Under the pieces are notes generated by a model, which had not been told where the DNA came from, did no database searches, and worked only from the letters and a program-made list of their open reading frames with translations. A program made the position numbers and the translations under genes. This document shows positions 8,998 through 16,220 of a stretch of DNA of 61,765 nt, piece by piece (positions within the stretch are counted from its first letter, which is position 1; each line of letters opens with the position of its first letter). Location of the stretch: contig DJZU01000121.1 of NCBI GenBank assembly GCA_002448715.1, positions 1 to 61,765 on the forward strand. Reading direction: 5' to 3'. The stretch comes from Candidatus Neomicrothrix sp. UBA6944 (lineage in GTDB: Bacteria > Actinomycetota > Acidimicrobiia > Acidimicrobiales > Poriferisodalaceae).

Positions 8998-9249
8998 TTA
9001 GGTCCTTGAAGAGGTCAATCGGCGAAGGAGCCGCGAAACCAATACTCGCCTCAAGCGGAGGCTTGCGACCCTCTGTATATGTTCGTTAGCGCGTTCGCTT
9101 TGTCGCGAGACCTGGCCTATTGCTAATCCTGCTTTTTCTAGGGTGGCGACGGAGTCGGCGACTTCTGACCTAACGAGCATAAGAGCCCTCCAGAGCAAGG
9201 CTCCTAACACCAAGACCAGCATTGCTGCGATAGCCCCGAGAATTGCCAC
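8998..9249 (-). CDS. small single-span membrane protein upstream of tatA
   Basis: The gene encodes 83 residues: an N-terminal hydrophobic segment (about 2-20), a helical stretch with regular polar spacing (VADSVATLEKAGLAIGQVSRQ) and a very Arg-rich C-terminus. It has the shape of a membrane-anchored coiled-coil protein and is loosely reminiscent of DUF948-type proteins, but I cannot name a family. The start is GTG at 9249, and the stop is only 10 bases before tatA, so it is likely the first gene of a tat operon. Its 5' end abuts the start region of the divergent GDPD gene. Confidence 0.65.
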   Translation of the reverse strand: MAILGAIAAMLVLVLGALLWRALMLVRSEVADSVATLEKAGLAIGQVSRQSERANEHIQRVASLRLRRVLVSRLLRRLTSSRT

Positions 9250-9302
9250 GGCCCCACGTTAGGGCGTTTCTTGCGAAGACAGAAACTTTGAAGAATGATC
9301 GG

Positions 9303-10013
9303 GTGGTGCAGCAGCGACTTCCGTCATTACGTCAGCCACCGGTTCGGTTCGCTCACAGAGGTGCTCGGGCCCATGCACCGGAAAACACCATCGATGCTTT
9401 CGAGCTGGCGCTCAGGCTCGGAGCGACGGGGCTCGAGACCGACGTGTGGCTTTCTGGAGACGGCGTGCCGGTGTTGGACCACGATGGAGTCGTCCGGCGC
9501 GGCCTTAGGAGACGTCGGCTTGCCAGTATGAAGGTTGAGGAATTACCGCCCCACATCCCGACGCTCGCTGGCCTTTATGAGGCTTGCGGCACTGAGTTCG
9601 AATTATCCATAGACGTCAAGGACGAGGCAGCTTTAGAGCCGATCCTGAATGTTGCTCGCCAATCCAGTGCCGAACCCCGCCTGTGGCTATGCCACCCAGA
9701 TGTTGCAACGCTCGCGGCATGGCGAAAGCTAACCAACTGCAAATTAGTTAACTCGACCAGGTTGAAGGACATGAAACAAGGACCTGAACGGCGCGCAGCC
9801 GAACTAGCCGCGGCGGAAGTCGATGCTGTCAATCTCCACCACAGTGACTGGACTGGCGGGTTGACCACTTTGTTTCATCGTTTCAATCGCTACTGCGTTG
9901 CGTGGGACGCGCAACATGTGCGTGTGATCCGAGATCTGATCCTTATGGGTATTGATGGCGTGCACAGCGATCACGTTGACCGACTGCACGCTGGCTTTGA
10001 TGCGGCTCAGTAA
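9303..10013 (+). CDS. glycerophosphodiester phosphodiesterase family protein
   Basis: The GDPD signatures are clear: FAHRGARAHAPENT at the N-terminus (His, Arg, Glu), GLETDVWLSGDGVPVLDHD, and ELSIDVKDE. The family hydrolyses glycerophosphodiesters to glycerol 3-phosphate and an alcohol. No signal peptide is seen, so the enzyme is probably cytosolic. The frame extends upstream to a TTG at 9243, but that would overlap the divergent gene and add a basic stretch not needed by the domain. I prefer GTG 9303 (or 9306), giving 236 residues. This is the only plus-strand gene within the long minus-strand proteasome/tat block. It converges with lepB with a 1-base gap. Confidence 0.85.
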   Translation: MVQQRLPSLRQPPVRFAHRGARAHAPENTIDAFELALRLGATGLETDVWLSGDGVPVLDHDGVVRRGLRRRRLASMKVEELPPHIPTLAGLYEACGTEFELSIDVKDEAALEPILNVARQSSAEPRLWLCHPDVATLAAWRKLTNCKLVNSTRLKDMKQGPERRAAELAAAEVDAVNLHHSDWTGGLTTLFHRFNRYCVAWDAQHVRVIRDLILMGIDGVHSDHVDRLHAGFDAAQ

Positions 10014-10014
10014 T

Positions 10015-10581
10015 TTAGGGTCGCCCAATGGAATCGAATGGCCAGAGCCGGAGAAAGACTTCACCAACCAGTAAGTTCTTGTGGATGGGCCCAAAAGAGC
10101 GGCTGTCGCGACTGCTTGGCCGATTGTCGCCCATAACGAATACGTGATCAGGCGGTATTTTCGTGTCGGGAAAATCTGATGTGTATACGTCGGGTGGCAA
10201 ATACTGCTCGTTCAAGGGGCGGTCGTCCACGTAAACCATTCCGCCATCTGCCCTGATGCGTTCGCCTTCTACGCCTATTACTCTCTTAACGAAGTCGTTT
10301 ATGTTCGAAGTTTCCATATGTGAGGGCCTGTTGAAGACGACGAGGTCACCTCTATCTGCGTCTCCGAGAGTAAACGCGAGTTTGTAGACCATGAGACGGT
10401 CACCGACTGCCAGAGTTGGAGTCATTGACTCCGAGGGAATGAAATAGGTTTGGACGAGAGTCGCACGAATTAGGAAGGCCGCCAAAAGGGCTACAAAGAC
10501 TACTATGAACCACTCGCGAAACGATCGCCACTTGGAGGCTTGCAGCCACTCCCGGAACGTCGTCAAATTTTGGCCGCTCAC
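10015..10581 (-). CDS. lepB: signal peptidase I
   Basis: Type I signal peptidase removes signal peptides from exported proteins on the outer face of the membrane. The protein has one N-terminal membrane anchor (FIVVFVALLAAFLIRATLV), then the box with the catalytic Ser (IPSESMTPTL) and the box with the catalytic Lys (DFVKRVIGVEGE), followed by the GDNRPSSRDSR box. The longest frame begins at 10629, but a GTG at 10581 overlaps the DUF3866 stop as GTGA, which is the better start and gives 188 residues (Ser52, Lys99). The DUF3866 gene lies directly upstream, so the two are probably translationally coupled. Confidence 0.93.
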   Translation of the reverse strand: MSGQNLTTFREWLQASKWRSFREWFIVVFVALLAAFLIRATLVQTYFIPSESMTPTLAVGDRLMVYKLAFTLGDADRGDLVVFNRPSHMETSNINDFVKRVIGVEGERIRADGGMVYVDDRPLNEQYLPPDVYTSDFPDTKIPPDHVFVMGDNRPSSRDSRSFGPIHKNLLVGEVFLRLWPFDSIGRP

Positions 10582-11564
10582 TTGTCTGGATCCAGTAGCC
10601 AGGAGATCGATGCGCCAAGGTATGAGCATGCGAGGAGGTCGCTTTCCAAGGGTCTCTCCATTGTTGTCACCGAAACACTGGACTTTTTCAGCGCACTCGC
10701 TATATCGAATGGCTTGACCGGGTAGGGACGGTGGCCCAGAGCAGTAATCCAGTCACTCTGGGCTCCAACAGGAATTGGGACCTCCATCGCGTTTGGTGTC
10801 GCTTTGAGTATCGATCCCATGTGGTGACTTATGCCCTGATGACGTGCTCGGGGATCGAGTTCCGAAGCTCGAACGCAGATTCCCACCTTGGCCCCCAAGG
10901 CCGACAAGGTGGCAGCGTGGCCCGCCAATTCGAGACAAGAGAAGCCCAGTTCCGATGCGGTTCCAACATGTCCAGGACCAGCGGTGACGACCATTAAGGT
11001 GCAATTGTGATCAAGTAGCGCGGCAACGCCCGAGGCAACGTTAATAACTTCTAGATCGCCGCCAAATGCCTGACCTGCGGTTGCCGACACACCCAGAACA
11101 TTTGCCTGCTTCAGGTCAGCTAATAAGTCGCTCAGCGCTAATGGGAGAGCGGCCTGGTCGGTCATCACATACCCCAGATCAGCAGAATTCACGCCAATCG
11201 CGACTGCGCCAAGGTGGCTGTGTAACGGGCATAGGAGGACTCTTGCGCCGCTGAGATTTCGACGTTTCGCTATATATGGATCGACCTCAGTTTGCTCCGA
11301 GAGATACCGCGCCTTGAGAACGTCACCTGCCTGGGGAACCGATTGGCGGACCGTGTTCGGGGCCCAATGAATCACGTGAGAACCGCCGGTGCCAAGACCT
11401 AGGTCCACAGCGGTGGTGTTGACCACGACTTCGTCACCTACCTCAACAGTGCCGCACAATGAGACCAACGCATATCCAGCCGAGTTGTCATCGAAAAGCA
11501 CTTTTTGTAGTCCATCTCGCTCTTCAACAATGCGAGCAACTACCCGTGAAGAAAAGCGTGCCAT
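10578..11564 (-). CDS. DUF3866 family protein
   Basis: This 328-residue protein matches my recollection of the actinobacterial DUF3866 family: an N-terminal beta-rich part (VVNTTAVDLGLGTGG, then HVIHWAP) and a C-terminal alpha/beta part with Gly-rich turns (VVTAGPGHVGTASELGFSCLELAGHAATLSALG split by strands). The biochemical function is unknown to me. It sits between pafA (8 bases upstream, counting from the pafA stop) and lepB (4-base overlap), which ties it to the protein-turnover block. No signal peptide or membrane segment is evident. Confidence 0.8.
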   Translation of the reverse strand: MARFSSRVVARIVEERDGLQKVLFDDNSAGYALVSLCGTVEVGDEVVVNTTAVDLGLGTGGSHVIHWAPNTVRQSVPQAGDVLKARYLSEQTEVDPYIAKRRNLSGARVLLCPLHSHLGAVAIGVNSADLGYVMTDQAALPLALSDLLADLKQANVLGVSATAGQAFGGDLEVINVASGVAALLDHNCTLMVVTAGPGHVGTASELGFSCLELAGHAATLSALGAKVGICVRASELDPRARHQGISHHMGSILKATPNAMEVPIPVGAQSDWITALGHRPYPVKPFDIASALKKSSVSVTTMERPLESDLLACSYLGASISWLLDPDK

Positions 11565-11572
11565 CGCGACGC

Positions 11573-12940
11573 CTACAACGACTCAATCAGGGCGTCTACA
11601 CGCTCGTCTTGTGCCAGGAAGGGGTCCTTACACAGCACGGTGCGCTGGGCCTGGTCGTTAAGTTTGAGATGCACCCAGTCGACCGTGTAGTCACGTTTTC
11701 GTTCCTTAGCTTGCCGGACGAATTCACCCCGCAGCCGTGCTCGCGTGGTTTGTGGCGGCTGGTCTATTGCCGTCTCCACATCCGCGTCGTCCAAAATTCG
11801 TTCTACAAGACCGTTGCTTTGCATCAGGTAGAACACTCCGCGCTCTTGGTTTACATCGTGGTACTGCAGGTCCAGCAGGGCAGCCTTAGGGTCTCCCAGC
11901 TCTATACCGTGCTTTGCTTTGTAACGTTCAAGAAGGTGGTACTTGATTACCCAATCGACTTCGCGGTCCAGAGTTAAGGGGTCGTGCTCGATGCCCTGCA
12001 TGCAGTGTTCCCACATCGACAGGGCCTGCTTTTCTTCTGCGTTAAGTTCGTTAGTGTCAGCAAACCGCTGCGCACGTTCCAAATATTCAGATTGAATCTC
12101 GAACGCGCTAGCTTCTCGACCATTTGCTAGCCGGACCCTACGTCGGCAGGTGATGTCGTGACTAATTTCCCTAATTGCCCGAATCGGATTTTCCAACGTT
12201 AAATCACGAAGGATAACGGAGGGGTCTTCCATCATTCGCAGAAGCAACGATGTTGCACCAACCTTGAGAAACGAGGTGTATTCGCTCATGTTTGAGTCAC
12301 CGACGATGACATGTAACCGTCTATAACGTTCTGCGTCGGCGTGTGGTTCATCCCTGGTGTTAATAATCGGGCGACTACGAGTAGTTGCGCTCGATACCCC
12401 TTCCCAAATGTGTTCCGCTCGTTGAGCAATGCTGTACATCGCACCGCGTGCGCTCTGCAGCACCTTTCCAGCACCGGTATATATTTGCCGAGAGACCAGA
12501 AACGGGATCAGAACCTCGGCGTAGTTTGAGAAGTCGTCTCGACGACTTGTGAGGTAGTTCTCGTGGCAGCCGTAGCTGTTGCCGGCGCTGTCAGTGTTGT
12601 TCTTAAATAGGTAAATCGTGCTGCCAGTTATTCCTTCCTCTGCGAGGCGTTCCTCAGCATTTTCTACAAGGCGCTCCAAAATCCGTTCGCCGGCCCGATC
12701 GTGACAAATGACTTCATAGACCGAGTCACATTCCGGTGTCGCATATTCGGGGTGGGAGCCAACATCGAGGTAGAGTCGAGCACCGTTAGCCAGAAAAACG
12801 TTGCTTGACCGACCCCATGACACAACTCTGCGAAATAGGTAGCGGGCTACCTCGTCAGGACTCAGGCGTCGCTGGCCTCTAATGGTGCATGTAACCCCGT
12901 ATTCGTTTTCTAGGCCCATGATTCTTCGTTGCACGAGCAC
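11573..12940 (-). CDS. pafA: Pup--protein ligase PafA
   Basis: PafA uses ATP to join the C-terminal Glu of Pup to target lysines. The 455-residue protein follows mycobacterial PafA closely: RRIMGLENEYG with metal-binding Glu11 and Glu13, the catalytic Asp59 in ARLYLDVGSHPEYATPE, LFKNNTDSAGNSYGCHENY, RPIINTRDEPHAD, and near the end DWVHLKLNDQAQRTV. It lacks the insertion loop seen in Dop. The start is GTG at 12940 or, by analogy with the mycobacterial protein, GTG at 12934. It lies downstream of prcA in the same direction, with 61 bases between. Confidence 0.97.
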   Translation of the reverse strand: MLVQRRIMGLENEYGVTCTIRGQRRLSPDEVARYLFRRVVSWGRSSNVFLANGARLYLDVGSHPEYATPECDSVYEVICHDRAGERILERLVENAEERLAEEGITGSTIYLFKNNTDSAGNSYGCHENYLTSRRDDFSNYAEVLIPFLVSRQIYTGAGKVLQSARGAMYSIAQRAEHIWEGVSSATTRSRPIINTRDEPHADAERYRRLHVIVGDSNMSEYTSFLKVGATSLLLRMMEDPSVILRDLTLENPIRAIREISHDITCRRRVRLANGREASAFEIQSEYLERAQRFADTNELNAEEKQALSMWEHCMQGIEHDPLTLDREVDWVIKYHLLERYKAKHGIELGDPKAALLDLQYHDVNQERGVFYLMQSNGLVERILDDADVETAIDQPPQTTRARLRGEFVRQAKERKRDYTVDWVHLKLNDQAQRTVLCKDPFLAQDERVDALIESL

Positions 12941-13001
12941 ACCGTATCTCTAGAATCTCTGGTGGGTGTATACAGATCACAGTATCTAGCGACCGCGAGA
13001 G

Positions 13002-13682
13002 TTATTGCGCCAAGACCGATTCGGTCTCTGAATCGCTGAGTCGGTAAAAACACCGGCGGCCGTTCTCAGGTGCTAACACTGCAACTTCGAGTTCGTCGGC
13101 CGTAATCGTACGGTCGGAACCCGCTAGCGAGGCGACAGCTAGGTTGACTGCACCATCCCGATCAAGCTCCTTGTCCCATCCATCGGCGAGGCGATCAATC
13201 ACAGATTCTGAATCACCGCCGATGCAGCACCAATGCTGCTCATCGGCGACAGTGCCGTCGTACTGGATGCGGTACAACTCTGCGGTGCCAGCAACGTCTA
13301 TCTCGGCCACCACAATCTCAACTTCCATGGGTTTCATCTCATGTGTGAAGATTTGTCCAAGCATTTGAGCGTATTGGTTTGCAAGACTGCGGGCGTCAAC
13401 ATCTTCTCGGCTGTACTGATAGCCCTTGAGTTCTGCGTATCGCACCCCAGCAATTCTCAGCTGATCGAATTCGTTGTATCTACCGACCCCGCCGAACGCG
13501 ATTCGGTCGTATATCTCGGAAACTTTTCGGAGAGTTGAGCTGGCATTCTCAGCCACTAACGCTACGCCGCCGCCGTATTCAACGGCCGCAAGACTCCGAC
13601 CTCTGGAAATGCCCTTGCGGGCGTAGTCAGCACGATCTTGCATCAGTTGCTCGGGGCTCACGTACATTCCGGGCATAGTCAT
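13002..13682 (-). CDS. prcA: 20S proteasome alpha subunit PrcA
   Basis: The alpha subunits form the outer rings and gate of the 20S core. The protein has 226 residues with the N-terminal gating segment MPGMYVSPEQLMQDRADYARKG, then ISRGRSLAAVEYGGGVALVAE, and GGVGRYNEFDQLRIAGVRYAE, as in actinobacterial PrcA. Start is the ATG at 13682, with a second ATG two codons on. It follows prcB by 5 bases. The length is slightly short of the mycobacterial protein, whose C-terminal tail is longer. Confidence 0.96.
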   Translation of the reverse strand: MTMPGMYVSPEQLMQDRADYARKGISRGRSLAAVEYGGGVALVAENASSTLRKVSEIYDRIAFGGVGRYNEFDQLRIAGVRYAELKGYQYSREDVDARSLANQYAQMLGQIFTHEMKPMEVEIVVAEIDVAGTAELYRIQYDGTVADEQHWCCIGGDSESVIDRLADGWDKELDRDGAVNLAVASLAGSDRTITADELEVAVLAPENGRRCFYRLSDSETESVLAQ

Positions 13683-13687
13683 AAGCT

Positions 13688-14476
13688 TTACTCCCCTCCG
13701 CTGAGTTCTTCTCGAAACTGTGAAAACACTTCACCGGACTCGTCATCGGTGAGCTGCCGGAAGCCATTCGCCGTGATAGCGCTCAACACAGGGTAAATAC
13801 CTCGTATTGGGTCGGGACCGCCAGTTGCGCTGTCTTCATCGGCTGCATGCCAGAGGGCTTTCACCGCTAGGAGTAGGGCATCGTCGGTGGTTAAGTCCGA
13901 GCGAAATCCCAACTTGATCACGGTGCCGGCATGCAAACTGCCTGAGCCACTGGTGGCAAAGTCTTGTTCTTCGTAACGCCCACCGGTCACATCGAACTGA
14001 AAAAGTCTTCCGGTTTCACGCGTGTCGTCGTAGCCAGCGAAGATTGGAACGACCGCAAGCCCTTGCATGGCCTGTGGGAGGTTTCCTCTGAGCATTTCGG
14101 CGAGTTGGTTAGCTTTCCCTTCGAGCGTCAAGGGTTTACCTTCTATTTTCTCGTAGTACTCGAGTTGCAACTGAAAGACTCGAACCATTTGCAGCGCGGG
14201 GCCGGCGGCTCCCGCTATCGCCACTGCCGAACGGTCATCTGCTGGAAAGACTTTCTGCATATCTCTGTGGCTGATCAGGTGACCAGCAGTGGCGCGTCGA
14301 TCACCCGCGACAACTACTCCCCCATCGCAGCGAACCGCTAAAACGGTCGTAGCGTGTCCAGCGTCAATAGAGCCAGGCAAATCGCTCGAGAATGGATCTA
14401 GCCCGTTGTGTTTGAGAAGCGATAGGAAATCAGCTCCCGGATCGTCGCCTGGGGTAAAGAAGGAGATGGAACTCAC
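13688..14476 (-). CDS. prcB: 20S proteasome beta subunit PrcB (with propeptide)
   Basis: The beta subunits carry the proteolytic site. The 262-residue precursor has a propeptide of about 42 residues, then the N-terminal nucleophile region ATTVLAVRCDGGVVVAGDRRAT, where Thr43 would become Thr1 after autocleavage (compare TTIVAL in mycobacteria). The DRRAT and the AGAAGPA stretch are further family marks. The GTG start overlaps the pup stop by 4 bases (GTGA), giving tight coupling of tag and protease. prcA follows directly. Confidence 0.96.
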   Translation of the reverse strand: MSSISFFTPGDDPGADFLSLLKHNGLDPFSSDLPGSIDAGHATTVLAVRCDGGVVVAGDRRATAGHLISHRDMQKVFPADDRSAVAIAGAAGPALQMVRVFQLQLEYYEKIEGKPLTLEGKANQLAEMLRGNLPQAMQGLAVVPIFAGYDDTRETGRLFQFDVTGGRYEEQDFATSGSGSLHAGTVIKLGFRSDLTTDDALLLAVKALWHAADEDSATGGPDPIRGIYPVLSAITANGFRQLTDDESGEVFSQFREELSGGE

Positions 14477-14664
14477 TCTCCACCCTTTTGAACGTAGTTT
14501 TTGACGAATTCTTCGGCGTTAGTTTCAAGCACACCATCAATCTCGTCTAGCAGATCGTCGAGTTCCGCTTTTAGTTCTTCACCTGTCGCAGCTGCTTCGA
14601 TTTCCTCGACTTCCGAATCGTCGGAGCGTGATGTGCGCCGCTGCTTCTGCTCTCGTTCAGCCAT
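14473..14664 (-). CDS. pup: prokaryotic ubiquitin-like protein Pup, ending in Gly-Gly-Glu
   Basis: Pup is a small disordered tag linked by PafA to lysines and recognised by the coiled coils of Arc/Mpa. The 63-residue protein is Glu/Asp-rich, with a helix-forming segment about residues 21-51 that docks onto the ATPase, and ends FVKNYVQKGGE. The last codon is GAG, so the C-terminus is encoded as Glu and needs no deamidation, unlike the GGQ form of mycobacteria. The gene lies between dop and prcB and overlaps prcB by 4 bases. The ATG is preceded by an AGGAGGCATTA-type ribosome binding site on the minus strand. Confidence 0.97.
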   Translation of the reverse strand: MAEREQKQRRTSRSDDSEVEEIEAAATGEELKAELDDLLDEIDGVLETNAEEFVKNYVQKGGE

Positions 14665-14698
14665 TAATGCCTCCTACCGTCACAATTCTATGGGGTTC

Positions 14699-16192
14699 TT
14701 ACGTTCCTAACCGTCGCAATAACTCTGCCGCGCTTTCACATTCATCTAACAAGTTAGCGACATGGCTCTCAGTCCCTCGTAAAGGCTCAAGCATAGGAAC
14801 CCGTCTCAATGGGTCACTACCGACATCAAAGACCATGGAGTCCCAGTTGGCCGCAACAATGGCATCGGGATATCGCTCCAAACAACGCCCCCTAAAGTAC
14901 GCCCGAGTGGTTGGGGGTGGGTTGTCAATGGCCTCCTCGACTTGTTCATCCGTAGAAACTCTTTCCAGTCCGATTCGCCGAGCTAGGCCTTTCTCCGGCC
15001 GGAGATCGTGATATTGAAGATCGAGAGCAGCCATTCGAGGGTCGGACCATTCGAGAGCATGGCGTTCTCGGAAGCCCTCGTACAGGCGGCGCTTAGCTAT
15101 CCAATCGATGGAATCAGTTAGAGACTCAATGTCGTTCTCCAAGGCAGTCAAAACTTGCTGCCATCGGCCCATTATGTCTTGCCCAATCTGATCGCCGCCG
15201 ACAACTTCGAATCCAAACCGCTCCGACCACAGCTTGGCTGCGGAGAAGTACGCCCACTGCACGTCTAGCGCTGAGACTCTCTGTCCGTTAAGTAACCGAT
15301 GAGACATACCTAATTCGAGGTCATAGCTCACCTCCCGTAAGCTCTTAACAGGAGTCTCAAAAGCACAGTCAGTGGGGGCCATATCGTCGTCGATCATTGC
15401 CAATACGATCGCTGTGGTGCCCAACTTCAAGTAGGTCTGCAGTTCACTCATGTTCGCGTCACCAACGATGACGTGGAGCCTCCGATACTTTTTGCTGTCG
15501 GCATGAGGTTCATCTCGGGTGTTAACGATTGGCCTCTTCAAGGTCGTCTCTAGGCCGACCTCCTCCTCAAAGAAATCCGCCCGTTGCGTAATCTGAAAAG
15601 GGACCTCGGCGTGCGTCAAGCCAGGAGCTTCTGAGCCTATTTTTCCAGCACCACAAAATATTTGTCGTGAAATGAAGAAGGGCATTATTTCTTGCACGAT
15701 CCGCCCGAAGGGAACCGATCGGTCTACTAGGTAGTTCTCATGGCAACCGTAGCTATTGCCCTTGCCGTCGCTGTTGTTCTTGTGAATGACTAGTTCTTCA
15801 CCCTCGGGCAGCAGTTCGTTGGCTTTCTCCATTGAGCGAATGAGAATCTCTTCCGCTGCGCGGTCATAGGTGGCGCACTGTAGGGCGTCTGTGCATTCCG
15901 GCGTCGACAGTTCTGGATGGGCGTGGTCGACGTAGTATCGCGCTCCGTTGGTTAGGACCGCGTTGACTAAATGGGTTTCGATTTCTGGGGCGAGTGCATC
16001 GAATTCGTTAAAGCCTCGAGCGTCAACTCCGGGGTGTTCATCCTCGAAGTCCCAACTGATGCGCCGCTCAAGAAACCCATTTACATAGGCATTAATGATC
16101 ATCGACGAGGCTGCAACGGGGTTGGAATCGCCCTCGTTGCGATGGAGGATCCCAAATTCTGTTTCGATTCCCAGAACTTTATGAACAGCCAC
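14699..16192 (-). CDS. dop: Pup depupylase/deamidase Dop
   Basis: Dop removes Pup from substrates and, in GGQ organisms, deamidates Pup. The 497-residue protein is a PafA paralogue with the features that set Dop apart: an extra loop (about residues 41-75) before the LTNGARYYVDHAHPELSTPE box with catalytic Asp89, then VIHKNNSDGKGNSYGCHENY and RPIVNTRDEPHAD. The start is GTG at 16192, 28 bases after the arc stop. Since Pup here ends in Glu, only the depupylase activity would be needed. Confidence 0.96.
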   Translation of the reverse strand: MAVHKVLGIETEFGILHRNEGDSNPVAASSMIINAYVNGFLERRISWDFEDEHPGVDARGFNEFDALAPEIETHLVNAVLTNGARYYVDHAHPELSTPECTDALQCATYDRAAEEILIRSMEKANELLPEGEELVIHKNNSDGKGNSYGCHENYLVDRSVPFGRIVQEIMPFFISRQIFCGAGKIGSEAPGLTHAEVPFQITQRADFFEEEVGLETTLKRPIVNTRDEPHADSKKYRRLHVIVGDANMSELQTYLKLGTTAIVLAMIDDDMAPTDCAFETPVKSLREVSYDLELGMSHRLLNGQRVSALDVQWAYFSAAKLWSERFGFEVVGGDQIGQDIMGRWQQVLTALENDIESLTDSIDWIAKRRLYEGFRERHALEWSDPRMAALDLQYHDLRPEKGLARRIGLERVSTDEQVEEAIDNPPPTTRAYFRGRCLERYPDAIVAANWDSMVFDVGSDPLRRVPMLEPLRGTESHVANLLDECESAAELLRRLGT

Positions 16193-16220
16193 AGGGCGAC
16201 CTTAGTTGCGCAAAGACGTG

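Noticed and set aside
11459..11977. Long plus-strand open frame opposite pafA
   Set aside because: It is the antisense of the well-supported pafA and DUF3866 genes and shows no protein-like features.
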